Assembly (NCBI GenBank): GCA_005889395.1
Contig: VBFX01000112.1
Coordinates: 1-15,731, forward strand
DNA from: Chloroflexota bacterium
Lineage (GTDB): Bacteria; Chloroflexota; Dormibacteria; CF-121
Direction: 5' to 3'
Length of the DNA: 15,731 nucleotides
Part shown: one piece after another, positions 5,952-11,809 of the stretch
Layout of the letters: every line of letters starts with the position of its first letter
Position numbering within the stretch: position 1 is the stretch's first letter
The notes under the pieces: model-generated
Seen by the model: the letters and a program-made list of their open reading frames with translations, nothing else
What the model was told of the DNA's origin: nothing
The model's database searches: none
Translations under genes and position numbers: made by a program

Positions 5952-6848
5952 CTATACGGCTAGGCCGAGCTGCACCGGTTCCGACGGGGGCTCGGCCCGC
6001 CAAGCGCGGCGATCACCGATCTCGTAGCGGCGCTTCAGTGCACCGACTGCCCCGATTACGGGTGCTTTGACCGCGGGAGGCGCGTAGGCGCCCGGGAAGA
6101 GATCGTGGTAGCGGGCGACCAGGTGGGGATATTCCCTGTTGAGGAATTCCATGAAGTGCTCCTTGGTGCCTGGCTTCAGGTAGACGATGTTCGCCCAGAC
6201 GAAGCAGGCGCCGGCGGACGCCGCGGCCGCGACGGTCGCTTCGAGCTGGTCGGGCGAATCGGAAAGTCCTGGTAGCACCGGGGCCATGCCCACGCCGGCC
6301 TCGATGCCGGCGTCGACGAGCGCCCTGAGGACCTTCAAGCGCTTGTGCGGTGGTGGCGTCCCGGGCTCTGTCTTCGCCCAGACGGTTTCATCCACCGTCG
6401 GAATGCTGAAGCAGACGGTCGTCTTTGCCCGTCGGGAGAGCTCGGCGAGGACGTCGATATCTCGGATGACCAGTGTTCCTTTGGTGATCAGACCGATCGG
6501 AGTCTTGAAGTCGCGGAATGCCTCGAGGCAGCGGCGCGTGAGCCAGTAGGTGCCCTCGATCGGCTGGTAGGGGTCGGTCGCTGTTCCGAAGGCCACCGTC
6601 TCGCGCTTCCAGCTCCGGCCGGAAAGCTCGCCACGGAGCAGCTCGGGTACGTTGACCTTGACTCCCACCCGTGCGCTGAACCCCGCTCCGGGGTCCCGGT
6701 CGGCCAGCTTGGCATGAGCGCGGGCGAAGCAATAGACGCAGCTGTGATAGCAACCCTGGTAGGGGTTGAGCGACCATTTGAAGCCCATGTGCTGCACGCG
6801 ATTGAGCGCGGACTTCGCGACGATCTCGAAGTACTCGGTCCTCGGCAT
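5952..6848 (-). CDS. Rv2578c-family (SplB-like) radical SAM protein
   Basis: 298 residues from ATG 6848. The N-terminus EYFEIVAKSALNRV followed by FKWSLNPYQGC is the signature of the Rv2578c-type branch of COG1533, related to spore photoproduct lyase. The cluster motif is C33-x3-C37-x2-C40 (CYHSCVYC), which binds a [4Fe-4S] cluster and S-adenosylmethionine. Other visible family elements are GTATDPYQPIEG, LITKGTLVIRDID, CFSIPTVDE and APVLPGLSDS. The biochemical role of this branch is unsettled; the spore-photoproduct-lyase kinship suggests DNA or nucleotide repair. The gene is divergent from etfB. A LexA-box-like palindrome lies 21-34 nt upstream of its ATG and between the expected -35 and -10 positions, so DNA-damage control is likely if the box is real. 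The 3' end has a 47-nt gap to the zinc-ribbon gene. Confidence 0.88.
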   Translation of the reverse strand: MPRTEYFEIVAKSALNRVQHMGFKWSLNPYQGCYHSCVYCFARAHAKLADRDPGAGFSARVGVKVNVPELLRGELSGRSWKRETVAFGTATDPYQPIEGTYWLTRRCLEAFRDFKTPIGLITKGTLVIRDIDVLAELSRRAKTTVCFSIPTVDETVWAKTEPGTPPPHKRLKVLRALVDAGIEAGVGMAPVLPGLSDSPDQLEATVAAAASAGACFVWANIVYLKPGTKEHFMEFLNREYPHLVARYHDLFPGAYAPPAVKAPVIGAVGALKRRYEIGDRRAWRAEPPSEPVQLGLAV

Positions 6849-6859
6849 GTGGGTTCTAA

Positions 6860-6865
6860 ATCATA
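6860..6865 (-). promoter_or_regulatory. -10 element of the radical SAM gene
   Basis: TATGAT on the minus strand matches TATAAT at 5 of 6 positions and ends 11 nt before ATG 6848. It implies a leader of only a few nucleotides. No Shine-Dalgarno is present. No good -35 is seen, as the SOS-like box occupies the spacer. Confidence 0.5.
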
Positions 6866-6868
6866 GTA

Positions 6869-6882
6869 CAAACATTTGTTCG
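6869..6882 (-). promoter_or_regulatory. LexA/SOS-box-like operator
   Basis: Read on the minus strand the site is CGAACAAATGTTTG. The Gram-positive/actinobacterial LexA pattern is CGAAC-N4-GTTCG; this site differs at one position (GTTTG). It sits just upstream of the -10 of the radical SAM gene and overlaps the -35 proposed for etfB, a position suited to repress either gene. LexA itself is not in the window. Confidence 0.5.
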
Positions 6883-6905
6883 ATTAGGGCCGATTTCTCC
6901 ATAAT
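6876..6905 (+). promoter_or_regulatory. promoter of the etf operon
   Basis: TTGTTC (6876-6881), an 18-nt spacer and CATAAT (6900-6905). The predicted transcript start is near 6912, after the ATG at 6908 but before the ATG at 6920. This argues for 6920 as the true etfB start, with a leader of about 8 nt and no Shine-Dalgarno. Confidence 0.45.
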
Positions 6906-6919
6906 GAATGCAGCCAGCC

Positions 6920-7696
6920 ATGAATGTTCTCGTGTGCGTCAAGCAGATTCCCGATCCCAACGCGCCCGGCAAGCTCGATCCGCAGACGAAACGCCTGGTG
7001 CGGGAGGGCGTCGACCTCGTTCTCGACCCCGGGGATGAGCATGGTGTCGAGGCCGGCCTCCAGCTCGTCGAAAAAGATGCCGGCGAGGTCACGGTCATCT
7101 CGATGGGCCCGCCCAAGGCGGTGGACGCAATTCGACGGGCGCTGGCGATGGGCGCCCATCGAGGCATCCTCATCACCGACACGGGGCTGGAAAACTCGGA
7201 CGCCATCAGCACCGCCCGGGCCATCGCCGCCGCCATCAAAGGTCAGAGCTACGACCTGATCATCTGCGGCACCGAGAGCACGGATGGCTCGTCGGGGGCG
7301 GTGCCGGCGCAGCTCGCCGAACTCCTCGGGCTGCCGCTGCTCAGTTTTGCCAAGAAGCTGGAAGTCGCCCAGGGCAAGGCCGTGATCGACCGCCAGACCG
7401 ACGACGGCTACGACGTGGTGGAGGCCCCCTTGCCGTCGATCGTCACCGTCACCGGTGGCATCAACGAGGCCCGCTACCCCGCGCTGCGGGGCATCATGCA
7501 GGCGAAGAACAAAGAAGTGAAGCAGGTCGGGCTCAGCGACATCGGGCTGGAGGGCCAGGCCGGCAAGGCTGCCCTGACGCAGGAGGTCGTCGACGCTACA
7601 CCGGCCGAAGCGCGCAAAGCCGGAGAAGTCGTCGAGGACAAGGGTGAAGGTGCGAAGCGGGTCGCCGACTTCCTCAAGGCGTTGAAGGTCATCTGA
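6920..7696 (+). CDS. etfB: electron transfer flavoprotein beta subunit
   Basis: 258 residues from ATG 6920. The N-terminus MNVLVCVKQIPDP is the canonical ETF-beta start, so the in-frame ATG at 6908 (four extra residues, MQPA) is less likely; it would also sit only 2 nt behind the proposed -10. The beta subunit holds AMP and docks with acyl-CoA and other flavin dehydrogenases. The family segment CGTESTDGSSGAVPAQLAELLG is intact mid-protein, followed by PSIVTVTGGINEARYPALRGIM. The C-terminal helix and tail are present, so it looks functional. It acts in the cytoplasm as a heterodimer with the product of the next gene, and the stop TGA overlaps the next ATG by 1 nt. The dehydrogenase partner and ETF:quinone oxidoreductase are not in this window. 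Confidence 0.93.
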   Translation: MNVLVCVKQIPDPNAPGKLDPQTKRLVREGVDLVLDPGDEHGVEAGLQLVEKDAGEVTVISMGPPKAVDAIRRALAMGAHRGILITDTGLENSDAISTARAIAAAIKGQSYDLIICGTESTDGSSGAVPAQLAELLGLPLLSFAKKLEVAQGKAVIDRQTDDGYDVVEAPLPSIVTVTGGINEARYPALRGIMQAKNKEVKQVGLSDIGLEGQAGKAALTQEVVDATPAEARKAGEVVEDKGEGAKRVADFLKALKVI

Positions 7697-8667
7697 TGGC
7701 GGGCGTCTGGGTCTTTGCCGAAACCGTCGACGGTGTCCCCAAGCCGGTGGTTCTCGAGCTGCTGACGAAAGCCCGCTCACTGGGAGACGCGGCAGCCATC
7801 GCGCTTGGTCCGGGGGCGTCGAAGTCGGCGGCGACGCTCGGCCGGTACGGCGCAAGCAAGGTTTACGTCCATGAAGACCCCGCCTTTCGTGAGGTGCTCG
7901 CCACGCCGGCGGTGGATCTGCTGGCGCGCCTGGTCGAGAAGGACCAACCGGACCTGGTGATCTTTGGCATGACCTATGAGGGTCGCGATGTCGCATCGCG
8001 CCTCAGCGCCCGGCTCGGGTCGGCCCTGATCGCCAACGCGACAGACGTCACCAAGAGAGACGGTGGTTGGGCGATTGTCTCGCCGATGTTCGGCGGCAGC
8101 CTGCTGGTGACGACCGTTCCGAAGACCAAAGGCCCGACGCTCGTCCTGATCCGGCCGAAAGCCGTTGCTGCCGAGCCGGCCAGCGCCGCCGGCGCGCCGG
8201 AGGTGCGGACGCTGACCGATCCCGTCGACACCAGCAAGCCGGTCGCCCGGGTGCTCCGGCGTGAAACCGAAAAGGCGAGCGGGCCCAAGCTCGAGGATGC
8301 CACGATCATCGTCAGCGGTGGGCGTGGGCTGGGTGCGCCTGAGAATTTCAAGATGCTCGATGAGCTCGCCGCCGAGCTGGGCGCCGCGGTTGGGGCCAGT
8401 CGCGCGGTCGTCGACGCCGGTTGGAAGCCGTACTCGTTCCAGATCGGCCAGACGGGGAAGACCGTCAAGCCGACGGTTTATATTGCGCTCGGCATCTCGG
8501 GCGCGATGCAGCACACCGTCGGCATGAAGGGCGCCAGGACCATCATCGCCATCAACAAGGATCCGGATGCGCCGATCTTCAAACTGGCCGACCTCGGGGT
8601 CGTGGGCGATGTCCACAAAATCGTGCCGCAGCTCATCCAGGAAGTCCGTTCGCGCAAGGGCAAGTGA
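7696..8667 (+). CDS. etfA: electron transfer flavoprotein alpha subunit
   Basis: 323 residues, a normal size for ETF-alpha. The N-terminal alpha/beta domain (to ~190) packs on EtfB. The C-terminal FAD domain is complete: SGGRG-x2-APENF (207-217), QIGQTGK (249-255), GISGAMQH (266-273) and a closing NKDPDAPIFKLADLGVVGD stretch. It carries the redox-active FAD and passes electrons from dehydrogenases to the respiratory chain. The ATG at 7696 shares its A with the etfB stop (TGATG), giving the two subunits coupled translation. The stop TGA at 8665-8667 overlaps the GTG proposed for the next gene. Whether this ETF is the plain or the bifurcating type cannot be decided from what I see. Confidence 0.94.
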   Translation: MAGVWVFAETVDGVPKPVVLELLTKARSLGDAAAIALGPGASKSAATLGRYGASKVYVHEDPAFREVLATPAVDLLARLVEKDQPDLVIFGMTYEGRDVASRLSARLGSALIANATDVTKRDGGWAIVSPMFGGSLLVTTVPKTKGPTLVLIRPKAVAAEPASAAGAPEVRTLTDPVDTSKPVARVLRRETEKASGPKLEDATIIVSGGRGLGAPENFKMLDELAAELGAAVGASRAVVDAGWKPYSFQIGQTGKTVKPTVYIALGISGAMQHTVGMKGARTIIAINKDPDAPIFKLADLGVVGDVHKIVPQLIQEVRSRKGK

Positions 8668-9554
8668 GCGCCGCCCTCTCCCCGGCCCACCCCCAGAGTG
8701 GAAGGGAGAAACACCTGAGCTTGCTCGCGGTCGAGCCACACCCGGACGACGAATCGATCGGCATGGGCGGAACGCTCGCTCGCTACAGCGCGGAGGGCGT
8801 GCGGACGACGCTGGTCACGGCCACCCGTGGTGAGGTGGGCGAGATTCTCGACAAGGACCTCGATCCCAAGGAAGCTGCGCCGCGTCTCGCGACCATCAGG
8901 GAAGGCGAGTTGCGCAACGCGGTCAAGATCCTCGGCGTCAATGAGCTGGTGTTCCTCGACTACGAGGATTCGGGCATGGCGGGACTGCCACGCAATCGGG
9001 AGCGCGGCACCTTCTGGCAGGCCGACGAGGAAGAGGCGATCGAGCGCCTGATCCAGGTCGTGCGCCGGGTGCGCCCGCAGGTCATGGTCACGCAGAACGA
9101 ATTTGGTGGCTACGCGCATCCCGACCACATCAAGACCCATCGCGTCGCGATCGGCGCCTTTTTCTACGCCGGCGATGTGAAGCGATTTCCCGGTGGCGAG
9201 CCATTCCGCCCGAGCAAGCTGTACTATTCCGCGTTCCCAAAATCGCTGATGCGGCAGATGGCCGAGGCGATGGAGCGCGCCGGGGTGGAGAACCGGTTCT
9301 CCACCGACGGTGAGCCGCCGCCGTTCGCCGTTTCGGACGACCGCGTAACCACGTGGCTCGACGTCAGCCAATTCGTCGACAAGAAGCTAGCCGCGATGCG
9401 GGCGCATCGAACCCAGATCCCGGAAGACAGCTGGTTCCTGAAGCTCAACGAGGCGCTCGGCCCGAAGGCGTGGGGGATCGAGACCTTCGAGCGCGTTCGT
9501 AGTTCGGTCGACGCGCCGGTCCCCGAGGACGACCTGTTCGCCGGACTGCGATGA
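8664..9554 (+). CDS. PIG-L family deacetylase, mycothiol-conjugate-amidase (Mca)-like
   Basis: 296 residues if started at GTG 8664, which overlaps the etfA stop (GTGA). Two later in-frame options are CTG 8715, with GAAGGGAG ending 6 nt ahead of it and giving the family-like start MSLLAV, and TTG 8721. The Zn site is EPHPDDE near the N-terminus and GGYAHPDH mid-protein. The RGEVGEI segment, the FLDYEDSGM stretch and NEFGGYAHPDHIKTHRVAI resemble the Mca/MshB branch, which removes acyl or cysteinyl groups from GlcN-inositol thiols and their conjugates. Whether this organism makes mycothiol is not shown. The C-terminus (AHRTQI, then EDDLFAG) matches the amber-split paralogue at 3173-3937. The stop overlaps the sirtuin ATG by 4 nt (ATGA). 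Cytoplasmic. Confidence 0.85.
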   Translation: MSAALSPAHPQSGREKHLSLLAVEPHPDDESIGMGGTLARYSAEGVRTTLVTATRGEVGEILDKDLDPKEAAPRLATIREGELRNAVKILGVNELVFLDYEDSGMAGLPRNRERGTFWQADEEEAIERLIQVVRRVRPQVMVTQNEFGGYAHPDHIKTHRVAIGAFFYAGDVKRFPGGEPFRPSKLYYSAFPKSLMRQMAEAMERAGVENRFSTDGEPPPFAVSDDRVTTWLDVSQFVDKKLAAMRAHRTQIPEDSWFLKLNEALGPKAWGIETFERVRSSVDAPVPEDDLFAGLR

Positions 9555-10309
9555 CGACGGCCACCGAGGCCGCGGTCGCGCAGGCCGCGGCGCTCTTACG
9601 CCGCGCGCGCTCCGGTATCGCCTTCACCGGGGCCGGCGTATCGGTGGAGAGTGGCATTCCGCACTTCCGCGGCGAAGGCGGGTTGTGGTCCAAGTTCGAT
9701 CCCTACAAGGTCGCCCACATCGATACCTTTCGGAAGGATCCGTCGCAGTACTGGACCTACAGCCTTAACCATCGCCGTCCCGAGGCAGAGCCCAATCCGG
9801 CCCACCGCGCGCTCGTCGAGCTGGAGCGGCTGGGCCACCTGCGAGCGGTCATTACGCAGAACACCGACGGGCTGCATCAGCGGGCGGGGAGTAAAGAGGT
9901 AATCGAGCTCCATGGCTCGTCGCACTCGGTTGTCTGCCTCGACTGTGAGGCCCGCTTCCCGCGCGACCAGGTGGACCGAATGAACCGCGAGCACTGCCCA
10001 CCGAGCTGTCCGGCATGCGGCGGCCAGTTCCTCAAGCCGACCGTCGTCCTCTTTGGCGAGGCTCTTCCGATGCCGGCGCTTCGCGAGGCGCAGGCGCTGG
10101 CGATGGCCGCCGACGTGGTGCTGATCGTCGGCAGTTCGCTGCAGGTGTATCCGGCGGCGGGCATCCCGCGGTTGGCTCGCCAGCACGGCGCCGAGTTGTG
10201 CATCGTCAACGCCGAGCCAACGCCGTTCGACCAGGTCGCGAGCGCTGTCATCCACGGCAAAGCCGGCGAGGTCCTGCCCGAGATCGTCGGCCGGATGGCG
10301 CCCGGCTAG
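9551..10309 (+). CDS. sirtuin (NAD-dependent protein deacylase)
   Basis: 252 residues, a complete Sir2 catalytic core. Motifs in order: GAGVSVESGIPHFRG (27-41, NAD loop; the usual GIPDFR or GIPTFR is GIPHFR here), TQNTDGLHQRAG (102-113), catalytic H121 in ELHG, zinc cysteines C129, C132, C153 and C156, FGEALP, GSSLQVYPA (194-202) and IVNAEPT. The enzyme removes acyl groups from lysines, consuming NAD and releasing nicotinamide and O-acyl-ADP-ribose. I see no Tyr-x-x-Arg acid-binding pair of the desuccinylase class, so deacetylase-type activity is more likely. It is the last gene of the etf operon, coupled through ATGA. ETF-linked acyl-CoA oxidation produces the acyl donors a sirtuin would counteract, a context inference. 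Its stop shares CTAG with the convergent zinc-ribbon gene. Confidence 0.92.
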   Translation: MTTATEAAVAQAAALLRRARSGIAFTGAGVSVESGIPHFRGEGGLWSKFDPYKVAHIDTFRKDPSQYWTYSLNHRRPEAEPNPAHRALVELERLGHLRAVITQNTDGLHQRAGSKEVIELHGSSHSVVCLDCEARFPRDQVDRMNREHCPPSCPACGGQFLKPTVVLFGEALPMPALREAQALAMAADVVLIVGSSLQVYPAAGIPRLARQHGAELCIVNAEPTPFDQVASAVIHGKAGEVLPEIVGRMAPG

Positions 10310-10626
10310 GGAGTCTCCGCGACCGGGAAGGTCTGGCCGCAGGCTGGGCAAACAACCACGATCTGCTCCTTGGGCGCGCTGAACAGCTCTTCGCAGCTGG
10401 GGCAGGCATACTCGCGCGCCGGACTCTCCTCGGCCAGGCGATCGGCGGCCATCGTTCCCGGTACCTCGCCCAGGTCGACGGCCGGGCTGCCGCACTCGGT
10501 GCAGCGGTAGAGTGGGGCGTCGACCACCGTGTAGTCGAGGTAGCGTCCTGCGCTGTCGATGAAAACGGACGAGTTCCAGAGCTCGAACCGGTTGGTGCTG
10601 CACCGGTTCGGGCAGGCGAGAAACAT
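10306..10626 (-). CDS. small double zinc-ribbon protein
   Basis: 106 residues from ATG 10626; GTG 10629 adds one codon. Four cysteine pairs are visible: CPNRC near the N-terminus, CTEC mid-protein, then CPSC and CPAC close together at the C-terminal end. This predicts two treble-clef or ribbon zinc sites, the first built from CPNRC plus CTEC and the second from the last two knuckles. I do not recognise a named family. The ATG shares its A with the aminotransferase stop (TGATG on the minus strand), so the protein is made by translational coupling from the same mRNA as the aminotransferase. It could be a partner or regulator of that enzyme, but nothing shows it. Its stop TAG shares CTAG (10306-10309) with the sirtuin stop. 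Confidence 0.75.
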   Translation of the reverse strand: MFLACPNRCSTNRFELWNSSVFIDSAGRYLDYTVVDAPLYRCTECGSPAVDLGEVPGTMAADRLAEESPAREYACPSCEELFSAPKEQIVVVCPACGQTFPVAETP

Positions 10627-11786
10627 CACGCAACCCGCCGCAGTTTCTTCAGGCGGTCCGCCGCGCGGCGGAGGGTGTCCATCTTCTTGGGGAAGGAGAA
10701 GCGGATCTGCCGCCGGCCTCGCTCCGGCTCCAGGTAGAAGCTGCTTCCGGGCACGGTAGCGAGCCCAATGTCACGGACCATGCGATGGGCGAGGCTCACA
10801 TCATCCTCACCGAAGCCGCTGATGTCGGTCATCACGTAGTAAGCGCCGTCGGGCGGATAGGCCTTGAAACCGGCGCCGTCCAGGATCCCGAGGAGGAAGT
10901 CCCGCCGCTCGCGATAGGCGTCGAGCAGGTCGACGTAGTACTGGTCGGGAAAGCGCAGCGCGGTCGCGGCTGCCACCTGGAGCGGGTGCGGTGCGCCGAC
11001 CGTGACGAAGTCATGAACCTTGCGGATGGCACTGGTCATTTCGGCGGGGGCGATCGCGTAGGCCAGCCGCCACCCGGTGACGCTGTACGTCTTGGAGAGG
11101 CCGTTGATCGTCACGGTGCGTTCTCGCATGCCAGCGAGCGTGGCGATGCTGACGTGCTCGCCGCGGTAGACGAGGTGCTCGTAGATCTCGTCGGTGATGG
11201 CCAGCACGTCGAACTCCTGGCAGAGGCCGGCGATGAAGGTGAGCTCCTCGCGGCTGTACACCTTGCCCGTCGGATTGTGGGGCGTATTGATGATGATCGC
11301 GCGCGTCCGCGGGTTGAACGCGCGGCGCAGCTGGTCACGGTCGAAGCGCCAATCCGGTGCCAGGAGCGGCACGACCACCGGGGTCGCCCCTGAGAGGATG
11401 CAATCCGGGCCATAGTTCTCGTAGAACGGCTCGAAGATGATCACCTCGTCGCCGGGATCGACCAGGGCGAGGATCGTCGACAGCATCGCCTCGGTCACGC
11501 CGCAGCAGACCGTGATCTCGGTCTCGGGATCGACGGCCATCTGGCGGAAGTGCAGTGTTTTGGCCGCGATCGCGTCGCGCATCACCTTGGCGCCCCAGGT
11601 CGTGGCGTACTGATTGAAGTCCTTGCGGATCGCGTCGACCGCCGCCTCTTTGAGCTCGGCGGGCGCGGCAAAATCGGGGAACCCCTGTGCCAGGTTGAGG
11701 CAGTTTTCGCCGTGTTCGGCGAGGCACAGCCGTGTCATCTCACGGATGACCGACTCGGTGAACAAGCCCGACTTGTGGGAGATCAT
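10626..11786 (-). CDS. class I/II PLP-dependent aminotransferase (kynurenine/methionine-transaminase-like)
   Basis: 386 residues from ATG 11786, the usual ~390 of subgroup I aminotransferases. The frame extends upstream to 11975, but that part is antisense to the class V gene. Residues seen: NLAQGFPDF (31-39, typical of the KAT/YbdL branch), NTPHNPTG (167-174), ITDEIYEHL with D199, SKTYSVTGWR with the PLP lysine K232 and the phosphate/arginine site R240, VGAPHPLQ, and a late RFSFPKK with the carboxylate-binding arginine. It should transfer amino groups from aromatic, sulfur or branched amino acids to 2-oxo acids in the cytoplasm; the precise substrate is not readable. It starts 21 nt from the divergent class V gene and is coupled to the downstream zinc-ribbon gene by TGATG. 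Confidence 0.9.
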   Translation of the reverse strand: MISHKSGLFTESVIREMTRLCLAEHGENCLNLAQGFPDFAAPAELKEAAVDAIRKDFNQYATTWGAKVMRDAIAAKTLHFRQMAVDPETEITVCCGVTEAMLSTILALVDPGDEVIIFEPFYENYGPDCILSGATPVVVPLLAPDWRFDRDQLRRAFNPRTRAIIINTPHNPTGKVYSREELTFIAGLCQEFDVLAITDEIYEHLVYRGEHVSIATLAGMRERTVTINGLSKTYSVTGWRLAYAIAPAEMTSAIRKVHDFVTVGAPHPLQVAAATALRFPDQYYVDLLDAYRERRDFLLGILDGAGFKAYPPDGAYYVMTDISGFGEDDVSLAHRMVRDIGLATVPGSSFYLEPERGRRQIRFSFPKKMDTLRRAADRLKKLRRVA

Positions 11787-11803
11787 CGCGCGCGGCACGA
11801 CAC

Positions 11804-11809
11804 TAGAAT
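11804..11809 (+). promoter_or_regulatory. -10-like element overlapping the annotated ATG of the class V gene
   Basis: TAGAAT matches TATAAT at 5 of 6 and contains the AT of ATG 11808. If used as a -10, transcription begins near GTG 11817, 7 nt downstream, which would then be the leaderless start codon. This is the same spacing class as at the MFS, PIG-L and zinc-ribbon genes. Confidence 0.35.

Noticed and set aside
6884..7996. 370-codon minus-strand frame opposite etfB/etfA
   Set aside because: Both ETF subunits are complete with all family motifs on the plus strand. The antisense frame shows no domain.
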